Part shown: piece by piece, positions 9,729 to 20,784 of the stretch | How positions within the stretch are numbered: position 1 is the first letter of the stretch | Layout: each line of letters starts with the position of its first letter | Source of the DNA: Immersiella caudata | Lineage: Eukaryota; Ascomycota; Sordariomycetes; Sordariales; Lasiosphaeriaceae | Assembly: GCA_030512335.1 (NCBI GenBank) | Contig: JAULSU010000007.1 | Span: forward strand, 1,922,001-1,986,000 | Reading direction: 5' to 3' | DNA length: 64,000 nt | Translations under genes and position numbers: made by a program | The notes under the pieces: model-generated | Told to the model about the DNA's origin: nothing | Database searches by the model: none | What the model saw: the letters and a program-made list of their open reading frames with translations, nothing else

Positions 9729-11323
9729 ATGGCTGAATCGAAGTTTACCCCCGTGCCAGGCACTCACGTTTATGAGTTCACCAACGGTGATCGCGCCATC
9801 GAGTTCTTTTCCAGCCATGAAACGGTTCTCCTTTCCGTGTTCCACCCCATGTCCCTTCAGTGGGGGATGTTTTCGCCTGTGTATGACAAGGTAAGGACAC
9901 CTGCACCCTGAGCTTCGAAAAAGAAAGACAAGGTTGACAGTTTCGGATAGCTCGCAGAGAAGATTGCCCTGGATGGCATAGCAACGGCCAGGCTGGACAT
10001 CTCTAATGGGGATGCCGTGGTGGAGCTGTGCCAAAAGATCCGTATTCCTCGCGTCCCGACGTTGGTGCTGTTCAACGGACCCGACAACTTCAAGGTGTAT
10101 CACAGCATTCTCAGGGAGAAAGAGTGAGTTTCAACTCCTTTGCGTTCTGCATGTGCAGGCTCTAATTACTGCCCCGTTCCTCTCAGGATCTTGGAGTATC
10201 TGGCCAGACAGAAATCACCCTCAGTCCGTGACGTGGACGCAGCCTCCCTCAAGCTCTTGCGTGACGAAAAGCCCGTGGTTGTCGCCGCGTTCCTCAACCC
10301 AGATGACTCCACCTCTAGAGATCAGTTTGCGGCAATTGCCCGCGAGCTCAGAGACGACTACGACTTCGTAGTAACCACCGATCCAGCTGCCGTCCAAGCT
10401 GAAGAAGTGACCGTCCCCAGTGTCATCGTCTTCAAGAAGACGGCGGAGGAGCGCATTGATCTCTCCCCCTGGGAGTCCGAAGACGCCCTGCGCTCCTTCA
10501 TCAAGACAGCCAGCATCCCAATCGTAGTCGAATTCCTTCCTGAGCTTTACGCCGACTTTCTCGCGGTATAAACACCTCCACCCCCCTATCATGTAGCAAA
10601 CCGCTGACACTTCTCCCACAGGGCCCTACATCCCTCCTCGCCTACATCATCCTCCCCTCCTCAGATCTCGTCTCCACCGCCCACGCCTCTATCCTTCCCC
10701 TCGCCCGCACCCACCGCTCCAAAATCCTCTTCGGCGCCGTCATCGGTCCAGAGAACATCCACATCGCCGAAAACATGCTCGTCCCCAAAGACCAATACCC
10801 CTTCTTTGTCCTTCACGACACCGCAACCAATCTCAAGTACCACCTCACATCCGGCTCCATTTCCCCAAAGGACATCGCTCCATTTATCGAGGACTACTTC
10901 GCGGGGAAGCTTGAGCCTGTGATGAAGTCTCAGCCTGTTCCTGACCAGCAGGAAGGACCGTTAGTCGAGGTGGTGGGTCTGACATACAAGGATATTGTCT
11001 TGGATGATGAAAGGGATGTTTTTGTGGAGTATTATGACCCAGACTGTGCACCGTGTTTGGCGATAGTCCCGCAGCTGGAGAAGTTTGCGGAGGCGGTGGC
11101 AGCTGATGAAAGGGGAAAGAAGTTGGTGACGGTGGCGAAGATGGATTTGGATGCGAATGATGCGTTGGATAGTGATATTAGGGGGTTTCCGACGATTAAG
11201 TTGTATCCGGCGGGAAGAAAGGGGCAGCCGGTTTGGTATAACGGCGAGCAGGGGCATTCGTTGCAGAAATGGGCGAAGTTTTTGAAGGAGAATGGGAAGT
11301 ATGGGGTTGATGTGGCAGTGTAG
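9729..11323 (+). CDS. PDI-like multi-thioredoxin-domain protein without signal peptide
   Basis: Four exons (9729-9890, 9951-10123, 10187-10565, 10622-11323) give 471 residues. The order resembles the a-b-b'-a' plan of protein disulfide isomerase. The first thioredoxin-like domain has SLQW at residues 42-45 where CGHC is expected, but keeps the IPRVPTLVLF cis-Pro strand. The two middle domains have no active site. The last domain has CAPC at 380-383 (YYDPDCAPC instead of APWCGHC) and an intact cis-Pro strand (RGFPTIKLYPAG). There is no N-terminal signal peptide and the end (VDVAV) is not an HDEL-type signal, so it is probably cytosolic. An in-frame TGA at 9687 limits the N-terminus unless an upstream exon exists. 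The function is likely redox or chaperone-like with only one redox-capable site. Confidence 0.75.
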
Positions 11324-11451
11324 TGCCGAGATTTGCAAGTCTCGGGGTCGCGAGTCGAGAGAAAATGCTTTACCATCTAAGAAACATGTGAGAGGAGCTT
11401 TTGAGGAAGTAAGGGTGCAGAGGTATCAGCGTGGATGCGTTACCATGAATA

Positions 11452-12693
11452 TCATTGAACGTGCGGCCAAACCCACGTCCACTCCGGGATAATGTACACG
11501 TCCTCCGGCATGGCTCGAAATACAAAGAATATTTCCACCAGGATGAAAATCCGCGCAATGATGTACAGGACATATGCTATGTCGACCACGATGCTGAAAA
11601 GGCGCTTTCGAACCCAAGTTTGTTTCTCCGCCTCGCGGACCCAAATCCAAAGCATGCTGAACGAGAAGTCAAACCACGGTTGGGTAGAAATGACGGGTAC
11701 AATTCCTCCAATGGCCATGACAACCAGAAGCGTCAGGCTGCTGGCCCGCCAGATGATAGCCTCGACTTGTGTTGGAAATGGGAACCACCATCCCAAGACG
11801 TGGATGAGAGCGTGGACCACCGACACAACCCAGATTATGGTTGCCTCAGTCCCTGTCGGCGGCGGTGGCGAGTAATCGTTCGGGATTCTTTCCAACGGCC
11901 GCTTTGTCAGGCCGCCATAGTGCAAAAGAGAGGGCAGCCGTCTCCATCCCTCCCAAACAGGCTTTTCGACAAAGTCCATCGGTGTGTCCACATAGGGGTC
12001 TTTTGCTGCGTCTCCTGCAGCAATGAGAAGCTCGCCGATAGTCCAGTCTACCTTGATGATGGTAGGTTCCGCAACGTTCTGTGGCTTGCTGGCCCAGAAA
12101 TAGAGTGTTGCTAGTGAATGGATGATGAAAGCTGCCGTGAAGAGCTCAAGCGGCGCAATGGTGAGGTTCTGAGCTGCCCTGGCGCAGATCTGGAGAATAA
12201 CCCATCCTGCTTGGGTAAATGCGAGCCCTTTGGCGAGTAAATCGGCTTTGCTTCTATCCCAGATATCCTCCTTCGTGATGGGCGGAGGCTCGATCCATCT
12301 GTTGGAGCACAGGTAGTAGATTGAGGTCGCGTTGATGGGAAACTTCGGAAATCCCGGCGTCTCGAGCACAAACCCACCAGCGTTGGCGTAGAAGGCGTGG
12401 ACTTTGCTCCAAGACGCCAGACCGATGCTGCGCATCTCTTTCACCGAAATGTTGGCTGCATTCCATTGCATGGCAGCAAATAGTGTCAACATTTCGGGTG
12501 CAGCGACCGCAAGAAACGCCCAGCGGAACTTCCGCCAAAACACAGACCAGAACCCCTCATGTTTGGCTTGCAAGTTGTGGTGCAATACGGTCCACACACA
12601 AACAAAGAGAGCGAGGAAGTTCTCGAAAAGAATGTCGTTTGTCGCTCGAGCATTCGGTGACGACACCCAACCGACTGTGCCACCAGAAGCCAT
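11452..12693 (-). CDS. Fungal polytopic integral membrane protein
   Basis: Single exon, 413 residues from the ATG of MASGGTVGWVSSPNARATND. The opening (GWVSSPN...T.DILF followed by LFVCVWTVLHHNLQ) is characteristic of a large ascomycete family of uncharacterised membrane proteins. Hydrophobic segments include FLALFVCVWTVLH, FLAVAAPEMLTLFAAM, LFTAAFIIHSLATLYFW, IIWVVSVVHALIHVLGWWF, LTLLVVMAIGGIVPVI and IVVDIAYVLYIIARIFILVEIFFVF, suggesting six or more membrane passes and a cytosolic loop in the middle. The frame is open 56 codons upstream, but the family start fits 12693. It lies 256 bp downstream of the squalene-epoxidase homologue on the same strand, so the two may be co-regulated. No catalytic function can be assigned. 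Confidence 0.75.
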   Translation of the reverse strand: MASGGTVGWVSSPNARATNDILFENFLALFVCVWTVLHHNLQAKHEGFWSVFWRKFRWAFLAVAAPEMLTLFAAMQWNAANISVKEMRSIGLASWSKVHAFYANAGGFVLETPGFPKFPINATSIYYLCSNRWIEPPPITKEDIWDRSKADLLAKGLAFTQAGWVILQICARAAQNLTIAPLELFTAAFIIHSLATLYFWASKPQNVAEPTIIKVDWTIGELLIAAGDAAKDPYVDTPMDFVEKPVWEGWRRLPSLLHYGGLTKRPLERIPNDYSPPPPTGTEATIIWVVSVVHALIHVLGWWFPFPTQVEAIIWRASSLTLLVVMAIGGIVPVISTQPWFDFSFSMLWIWVREAEKQTWVRKRLFSIVVDIAYVLYIIARIFILVEIFFVFRAMPEDVYIIPEWTWVWPHVQ

Positions 12694-12949
12694 CAAAAGT
12701 GCAGAGGTCTCCTGGGGGTGGTGTTGATACCCGCTTCCGCCATCCGGTGACGGAGTGATATGGTGTTTCAGGGAGATTTCGATGTTCTGGAGCTCCTGCA
12801 AGGAAGCAGCGATTGGGCTGAAGTTGGACAGAAGACAACAACAGGGGCTGGGCGGCTGCAAGAGTGTTTTGAACTGCCTTTGGCACGGAAGAAAATGGCG
12901 ACCTGCATGGGCACACCCAGAGAGCGATTAGCGACTGGTCCCCGTCGTC

Positions 12950-14385
12950 TCAGCGTCTCAGCTCGTCAACCAACGGCCCCCAAATAATGTGGACGGCGGC
13001 TGCCAAGACCGAAACAGATTGGAAGACCGCACCAGCCAATCCCCACCAGCTCGGCCTGCGAATGTGCAGCCTGATGCTGTACACAGCGACAGAAATGAAG
13101 TGGTAGAACAAGCGCCAGGGCCTGATAGGAAGACCCCCCATAATCCATGCAGCTTCAGCAAAGTTCTTCTCCCCATCTTGGACATATCTGATAAATCCGC
13201 GTTGCATGATCTGAAGCGCTGGGTCTTCAGACACGAAGAGCAAATAGAGAGCTTGAGCCAGGATGTTGAGGGGTGTGCTGTGCCCCTTTCGCTTCCAATG
13301 AAAGTCGCTCATTCTCTTCGCCATATCGCTGACATTCCGAAGATCCGGGGCATCGATGGGGTTCAGGGTTTCGGCCAGCAGGACGGCGTCCTTGAGCGCA
13401 ACCGTCATACCCGCGCCAGTAACGGGATGGCGCATATTTGACGCGTCCCCGATGGTGATGAGACCTGGTGTTGTGTTCTTTGTCGACGGCATCCACGCGT
13501 TGGGCATGCTTCGAAGACGGCCGTTCTCGATGGCATCGCTGAGTTGGGACTGAACCTTCTCCGGGACAACGGGAAGAACACGCTCCCGTAGATATCGTCG
13601 AACGGCTGTTTTGTTTCCAATCCAGCGTACACGTCGTCAGGAATGTCAATGAGAATCCTCGTCTCACACGAACTTATCGGGTACATGAGAATGGGCGGTC
13701 CTCGCCCAAGCGCCGCGTGTGCGTATCTCGGGATTGGAAGTTTGGTGTCGACCATTTCCAGACCCCAGAACCTTGACTGCGCCTTGGGTCGATGGCGGGT
13801 GAACTGGGATCGAAAGTTGGAGCTGGATCCGTCCGCAAGAATTGTAAGAGGCGCAAGAAACTACAATACTGGCGGTCAGATGGTTGAAACCCAAGACGGT
13901 GAGAGATGGCTTGCCTTTGTTTGTTGTCCATCGGGAGATACACAAACGACCCCAGCTACGCGACCAGAGTCGCAATCTCTGACAATCTCAACGACGGTTG
14001 CCTCCAATAATGTAAGATTAAGGTACGCAGCAGCACTTTGGCGAAGATTTGAGACAAATTTCCCATGATGGAAGCTTCGCCCTTCTGGCTTCGTCCCACC
14101 GATGTCGCATAACCAAAACGATACCTCTTGATCCTTCCAGTACAGGTGGTACCCTTCAATCGGCGTAGCCTCAATGCCTTTCAGACAATGGGCAAGTCCG
14201 AGCTCCGCAAGAGTATTGACGCCCCCTGGCTGGAGAAGCTCTCCAACAATGCGGTCTGGTTCTTTGAGGCTCCTCTCCAGAAGGAGTACTTGTCGTCCTT
14301 GGCGGGCAAAGACGACTGCGGTTGCGCATCCTGCAATTCCGGCGCCAACGACGATGATTTCGGAGTTCAGGGATTCTGAAAGCAT
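12950..14385 (-). CDS. Squalene monooxygenase homologue with one frameshift
   Basis: FAD-dependent squalene epoxidase family (squalene to 2,3-oxidosqualene, sterol/triterpenoid pathway, ER membrane). From 14385: a Rossmann motif (IIVVGAGIAGCATAVVFARQ), LLLERSLKEPDRIVGELLQP, then a 54-nt intron (13914-13861) with a GC donor joining DGQQTK to FLAPLTILADG. MVDTKLPIP and ETRILIDIP follow. Near 13619 the frame must shift by one to continue into AVRRYLRERVLP, RLRSMPNAW and TTPGLITIGDASNMRHPVTG. The C-terminus is hydrophobic (LAGAVFQSVSVLAAAVHIIW), as expected for a membrane anchor. The single shift makes this a possible recent pseudogene or a sequence error. A TTG-started extension to 14475 is less likely than the ATG at 14385. 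It could be the main sterol enzyme or a second copy. Confidence 0.7.
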
Positions 14386-15400
14386 CCCGTTATCGTCGTG
14401 CAACGCAATTAGGGAAATAGTGAGATTGGCATGGCTTTCGAGAGTCGAAATTGCTTCGGGGAGAGGGATGGCCAAGAAAACGAAATGATCAGGTGGCAGT
14501 CACGTGTCCCCAGCTGCTAGGGCGCTTGACGCACGTATCACAACCGCCAATTGGTTGACGGGAACAAAATCCATCCCACCAACCTCAAAACCCACTCATC
14601 AAACTGCCAGCAACACCTGGGTGTTTGAGACACACAGAAAAGTCGAAAGCTATTAACCCGGAAGCTGTCCCGGCAGAAATAGCTGGCCGTCCGTCGAAGT
14701 GAGTCAAGAGCCATCCCCAGGCCTCACTTACCAGAACGACGCACCTCAGCTGAGATCCTCCCGAAAGTCAGCACAAGTTAACAGTGGTATTTCTCAGCTA
14801 AAAAAAAAAAACTCGCTTTTCGTTTGCTCGGTCCGCCATGACGCTATATGAGTGTCCGAAACCATGTGTGAACATTCGACCAAGGATGCCAGAAGTCTGG
14901 CTGAGCTGGTAACCGGCACATTAGCTGCTCATGGAACGTGCCCGTTGAGCTGACCCCAAACAAAAATCTTTCAGTTCCGTCCAGATATCGCGCTGGGGAC
15001 TCGAGTCATAATCCTGCGATGGTGAGACTGAGCTGGTACTTGACCCTCACGGCCGGAGCTTCCGGGTGTGGAACGATGCGAGTACGAATCAGGGTTACCA
15101 ATCTCTACGCGGCACTGGATCCAGAATCATATCTTCAGTATCACCTCCCTACGTTGGACAAGTGTGACAAAACGTCTAACGCTGGCTCACTAGACGCCAG
15201 TGAGCGACACAATGTTTCAGCGTCAGAGCCGTGTTGACATGCGTACACCCATGAGAAGAACCCCGCCTGTGGGTGATGGATGCTCACATCTCACCTAGAT
15301 TTAAGTCTAGATAGATAAGTATGGCCCTGAAAACGAAGTCACATCAATGCGAGCCAGATCACTTGGGAAATTTCTGTTCCTCAAACAGTCAAACATCAAG
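14386..15400. other. Divergent promoter region
   Basis: Lies between the minus-strand squalene-epoxidase homologue and the plus-strand chitosanase. It contains an A12 run at 14800-14811. No coding pattern or known operator was recognised. Confidence 0.5.
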
Positions 15401-16346
15401 ATGCATCCGACCACTACCAAGTTCTTCACCATCCTCTTCATCGCAGCCTCGGGAACCGCAGCCCGTGATGTTCCCCCGAACATCCGCTCCCTCTACCACG
15501 CCATCAAGGAGAGCGCCTCCTGCTCCGATCCTCTAGCTAACGGCTTCTGGAGCTCCGACAATGGAGCCAACAGTAAGTCTATCCCTCCTATATGTAGTTC
15601 TAAGGTACATGTGTCTGGCCCAGCGAACCGCTAACATCCTCCAGCCTTCACCTACTGCGGCGATCACCTCCATGACAAAGGCATCATCTACATCCAAGGT
15701 GACAACGGTGCCCTCGCCGACATGGACATCGACTGCGACGGCGAGCAAGGCGGTCCGGCTGATGACGGGCGGTGCGACATCGTCGGGGATACACAAGATG
15801 TCACGGCGTTCCAGGACATTGTGGCAGGCTATGGAAAAGGAGTCAAGGATTTGAACGCCAATGTGCACCCCTACGTGGTGTTTGGGAATACAGGAGACAA
15901 GGATGGATGGATCACGTTCGATCCGCAGGAATATGGTATCGAGCCCCTGAGCTTGATGGCCGTTGTTTGTGGGGATCAGCTGGTGGGTTTCTCCCCTCGT
16001 TTTCATACTGCCTGTTTTCGTCGCTCGCTGTCAAGAGACAAGAACGAATGTTTCGGCGAGGATTGCGCTAACACGGGCAAAGATTTACGGCGTCTGGGGC
16101 GATATAAACGGTGATGATGGTGCCTACCCGGTTGTCGGTGAGGCATCCATCTCGCTGGCGACCGCGTGCTACGGGGATGGAGTGACTGGTGAAAATGGCC
16201 ATATCGACGAAGATGTGCTGTACATTGCTTTTGCTGGTTCCAATGCGGTCCCTGGAGCAGATGGCGCGAACTGGGCGGTGAAAAGTTACGGTGATTTTGA
16301 ACGGAGCATCAAAGACTTGGGAGATACTCTTATTTCCAAGCTCTGA
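15401..16346 (+). CDS. Secreted endo-chitosanase, GH75
   Basis: Three exons (15401-15572, 15645-15982, 16083-16346) give 257 residues. Residues 1-21 are a signal peptide (MHPTTTKFFTILFIAASGTAA). The mature part fits glycoside hydrolase family 75: YCGDHLHDKGIIYIQG, the Asp-rich DMDIDCDG, PLSLMAVVCGDQL and the signature YGVWGDINGDDG followed by VGEASISLATACYG, which hold the Asp and Glu reported as catalytic in fungal chitosanases. GH75 enzymes hydrolyse chitosan outside the cell. The length matches the family. The third-exon acceptor is AAG rather than CAG, but the reading frame and the family match support it. Confidence 0.88.
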
Positions 16347-17132
16347 GGGTTCTGGGGGAAACTCAGGCTATGGGCCTACGAGGATGATAATTTTTTCCTG
16401 CAGTAGCAGTCTGCAATGGATTTACAAGGGCACGATTTCAACAGGTTTCTTATTCGTTCAGGGGCTGGCTGCTCTTGTTATCAGTGCGAGGAAGCGCGTC
16501 ACTGTCAGAGGAACTCAAATCAAAGTTGTCAACTGCCTTACGTGTCAATGTGGGTACAACAATCCTACCCACACGTAGCTACAGAGCCGGCGTTCGGCAA
16601 GATTCGGTTCCAATAATATATGGCTTCTGTTTTGGCTGAGATGTGGGACGAAGGATGAACATAATGTAGTTGTGCATATTGGTGTGACCACCAAGGACCA
16701 TGCTAAGCGTCGCCGTGAAGCAGATTATATGTGTACCAAAAATAGCCCGAGTGCAAATATCCTTGGAGAGTCACGAAATTCCGTCCCCCACTTGTCCTTT
16801 TGTTCGGCATCGGCATTCAATCGAGACCATCCAGTGGCACGGCCCCCTCGAACCGCTGTCGCGTTGCATAAGGGCATCGGAAACAGCGGTGATGTCAGGC
16901 ATTTTCACCATTCCAATGCACTATATCCAGATTCATCGTTGCGCTACGCCGCATTTGTGCAGCAGACTTGTTTCCGCGCCACACTCCAAACCAAGACTTT
17001 GAAGACGACGACCTGCGAGGCGCTTCGTCTTGAGAAAGACATAACTTATGTAAATAGTCAGTGGCATGCGCAGGCTTCTGCAACGTTATAGATTTGATGC
17101 ATAGCATAGAACCTACCTTGGAAGTTGCTAGC
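16347..17132. other. Intergenic region
   Basis: Downstream flank of the chitosanase and upstream flank of the decayed ankyrin gene. Open frames here lack any recognisable pattern. Confidence 0.5.
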
Positions 17133-19538
17133 ATGGAACTCGCGGCTGCCATTCTCGGCGTCACAGATATCGCCGCGCGAACCGGGTCCAAAGTTTGGAG
17201 CCTGTCGCACGCTTTGCTCGATGCCCCTGACGACTTTCATCGGCTTGGAGACGACATCACCCGGACGCAGCAATTCTTCGGTGAGGTGAAAGAGGGCACG
17301 CTGTGCCTCAAAAACCACAGACTTGTGGCGAGATTCGGGGAAGAATCAGAGGACCAGCGTGACTTTCAACGACTGCTTAGTGACGGCGCCGACCTTTTGC
17401 AACGCATTGAAGGAATCATCGACAAACTGATCCAAGTCAACGGCCAGGGGGTGGACGGTCCAAGAGAGCTGGGGAAGCGAGGAAAGATACACTGGATCGG
17501 TGTCGTCCGCAAAGAAATCGCATCTCTCAAGGAAGGAGCTACGGGAGGTGCGGGGCGCCATTTGTCGCCTCCTCATGGCGCAAAATTGTCTGAGTTTGCA
17601 TACCTTCAACTCAATTAGACACACTCACCAAGCTAACATTTCATGTTTCTCCCTCAGGACGACGTCCACTGAGATCCAGAGCTCCATCGAACACTCCCGC
17701 GACGACATCAAGCAACACATCAACAGAACGCTTGCAATCACGTACACCCGTCTCGACCAAAGCATTCATGCCTCCGGAGGTCATACTCGGGTTCACATGG
17801 ACTCTCGCCTTCGGTATCTTGAGTCTAATATCATCACTGTCGTCAAGCGCTCGCTGACGGATGAGTTATCGCCCATCAAAACATGGCTCCCCAAAAAAAA
17901 GGAGTTCAAATCAGCACTCCTCGCCACTTAGCCGCAACCCAACGTCCAGAGCTCTCCCACACGCTTTCGTCGAGCTTCGCGCTGCAATCAAAACTGCCCT
18001 TGTCCATGCCACACAGTCAATGCATATCCTTGGACACTCGGCACAGTCAGCAGGTTTCACGGGGCCCCGAACGGCGCTATCTCGGTGGGCTACCAGTTCC
18101 GGGCCCCAAAGGCTTGCATGATAGCCAGCTGCAAAGGTTACCGATTCCCTCAAGGGTTCCACGGCCTTGTTGCGGTTGTGTATTTCCCAATTGGCTAGCC
18201 AGAATTGCTGTGTCAGTCTTTGTATCCAACAACCTCAACGGTGGCCCGCGGCTGAACAGCCGACTCATCAATCGCCGCGTTTTCACACCAACGTGTCCAA
18301 TCTACGCCGTCATGTTCGGCGACGCTGAGAGGGCCAAATACCTGCTCAAAGAGGGCCTTGTTTCCGTGAACGACTCCTTTGACGGTGTTGGTTCCATGTT
18401 GTTCGTCGCGATAAATTCTCGCGATGCCACCATCACCAAGCTGTTGATGCAAGCCGGTGCGGACTCGTTCCGAATCGACGGTGTAAACGGGACTGAAGCA
18501 AGAGCTGTTGCATCAATATTTCATCGATCGCTGGCTGGACATCCATTTGCCAGCGAATGTTTGCCTTTCTTTCCTGTATCGAAATACATCGAAGAGGCCG
18601 AACACTCACCATTGCATCTCGCAGCCCTCGGCGTACTCCACGTCGACCTGGCCACGGCACTCCAAACACCCGAGTATCTCTCGAGCATCAACCAGTTGAG
18701 CACCGATAAAATGACACCACTGCACTTCGCGGTCACCAGGAGTGACATCAGCACCGTCAAGCACCTCCTGCGGTATGGCGCCGACCCCGAGGTGAGAGGA
18801 GAATAGGACCGCACGACGCTGCATATTGCTTGTCGCCATGGCCACGATCAGGTGGCACGTCTCCTCCTCAATGCTGGCGCGGATCCCGAGGGGCGGGATC
18901 GGTACGGCCTCACAGCAATGCATTATGCCGTATCCTGCGGTGTGAAGCTCGAGCACGTGCTGCGATGTATTTCACTGCTACCGAAGCATGGCGCGAACAT
19001 TGACGCACCAAATTACCGAAACGTTAGGCCGCTCGCTATCTGCATCGCTCAGTGTGGGATCTTCAGAGTTCTCAAATTCCTCCTGGATAACGGCAGCGAC
19101 GTCAACAATAGAGATATCGTTGGGAATACCGCCCTAACCTTTGCTCTGACGGCTGGGAGCCCAGCCATGATCGACCTTCTGTTTAATCAAGGAGCCGACT
19201 ACAGAAACATCAACAACGATCAAGAAACAATGCGTCATAAGTTAGCTCATTGGAGCGACGTCGAGGAAATGGAGTTGTGTGCCAGACGGCGGATGCGCGG
19301 CATCAACGCTGGGCAAAAGAACTGTGATGGCGCAACAGCGCTTCATGAGTTCAACAATAGGGCCTCACCACCTATCCCAGAGCTACGCACGGCCTTTGAC
19401 GCCTTGCTCGAGAGCATCAAGAGTCTAGTTCCGACTCCTGACACCCTGGAGTTTTAAAGGTTCGGCTCTGACGACAGCTGCTCCGATAACGACGACGAGG
19501 ATGACTTCGTCGACACCCCTGAGAGCTCGATCACTTGA
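17133..19538 (+). pseudogene. Decayed ankyrin-repeat gene with fungal N-terminal domain
   Basis: It starts at MELAAAILGVTDIAARTG, typical of the helical N-terminal domain of fungal STAND/ankyrin proteins, followed by a helical segment (DFQRLLSDGADLLQRIEGII). After a stop at 17616 (or an intron) another frame gives DDIKQHINRTLAIT and VKRSLTDELSPIKTW. The frame changes again at about 17930 and 18190, with KACMIASCKGYRFPQGF in one frame and YAVMFGDAERAKYLL in the next. Ankyrin repeats follow: SPLHLAALGVL, TPLHFAVTRSD, then a TAG at 18805 in the middle of a repeat, then TTLHIACRHGHDQVARLLL and TALTFALTAGSPAMIDLL. A TAA at 19455 precedes an in-frame acidic tail ending at 19538. Multiple independent lesions make it a pseudogene. 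Confidence 0.65.
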
Positions 19539-19791
19539 ATTCGTGTCAGCATATGGCCACCGCTGGTTGTCCATGCCTGCATTTTAGCCCTTGTCTTCTC
19601 TAAACTGTTTGTTCACATTAGCTTTAGCGTCCCGGTATGTTATCATATCACAAAACACTCTACTCGTTTGTCCAGGCTGAATAGCTACGTCTTATTATCC
19701 TTTTGCCTACGAACGAGCCGGAGCACTCACCTTTTACCCCTGATAGAACGCATGAATTGCCCTATCATTTGACTAAACCTGCCTTTCAACC

Positions 19792-20244
19792 TTAGGTACA
19801 CGGCTGGAGGATTCTAGGCTCCTCATTTTCAGACAATTCAAAGAAGTGATAAGACCAGTCTCGTCTTGGACTGAGCTGCGGTCTCAAGCTTGACGTTGTG
19901 ACTACGCCGTTGCGGTGTGCGAGCACCACGAATATTAAAACAACCACGTTGCTATAGAGGCACCACGCAGAAAAGGCCAAATCCTTCTTCAAGTGGCCAT
20001 TATCAAAAGGACCATCCTTGCTAACCGGATCATTCTCTTCATCACCCTCGTCGGCCGTGCCGCCGTTGTAGTGATCTGCAGAGTCTACAATGTGAGCAGG
20101 CTTCTTGACGACAGGCAGGTCAAAGTCATCCAACTCCCAGCGCTTTCCGGAAACCTTGGTCTTACACTGAGCGCGCTTCTTCTTGGGCTCAATGCCGAGG
20201 CGGCGAAGGTTGGCGAAATAAGAGGCTGGGAGTGCGCCTCTCAT
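19792..20244 (-). CDS. Small uncharacterised protein with one possible membrane segment
   Basis: Single open frame of 150 residues starting at an ATG (MRGALPASYFANLRRLGI). The N-terminal third is basic (EPKKKRAQCKTKV), the middle is acidic (TADEGDEENDPVS), and residues about 93-110 are hydrophobic (WCLYSNVVVLIFVVLAH). The family is not recognised. A short 3' intron is possible. Support is limited to start, length and composition. Confidence 0.4.
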   Translation of the reverse strand: MRGALPASYFANLRRLGIEPKKKRAQCKTKVSGKRWELDDFDLPVVKKPAHIVDSADHYNGGTADEGDEENDPVSKDGPFDNGHLKKDLAFSAWCLYSNVVVLIFVVLAHRNGVVTTSSLRPQLSPRRDWSYHFFELSENEEPRILQPCT

Positions 20245-20784
20245 GATGAAAGATGGGGTTGTAGTTGAGCAGATGGATCAGTGAATCTATGGTTAAAATA
20301 AGAGCTGGGAAGGGTAGCTCTCGACGAAGATGTACCACTGGTGAGGTGAGGTTGGAAGTGATGGTGGTATCAAACGAATGTTGGTGTTTTATACCCGACT
20401 TATAAGGTCGGGAGTCGAGAACATGAATGAGCGCTGAAGATGGTCTTCTTTGTCTAAGATACAACATCTTGATGAGTAACAAATAGAGCCATGGGATTCT
20501 TACCTACGACACTCTCACAAAGCAAATGTGTGAAACTATTCTTTGTTTTTTTGTCTAGGGGAGGTTTGGGTATCAAATGGATTGTTATGTTTCACCACTA
20601 ACCCAAAGAGCCCATCGAGCTGTCTAACCGTTTAAAAACGCTCCGATATTATCCCAGATTCGTACGCCACGACCCCATGGCCCTATCCCAGTTCTCTCGT
20701 CTCGCCTCAAACACACATCACCCCTAGCACCAAAGACCCCAACAAATCAACCACACCCAAAAAAACACCCAACAAACCACAACC
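20245..20784. other. Divergent intergenic region
   Basis: Between two small genes on opposite strands; should hold both promoters. The last 80 bases are CA-rich, a common 5' leader composition in fungi. No other signal seen. Confidence 0.45.

Noticed and set aside
11455..12114. 219-codon plus-strand frame
   Set aside because: Shadow of the minus-strand membrane protein gene, which has clear membrane segments and family motifs.
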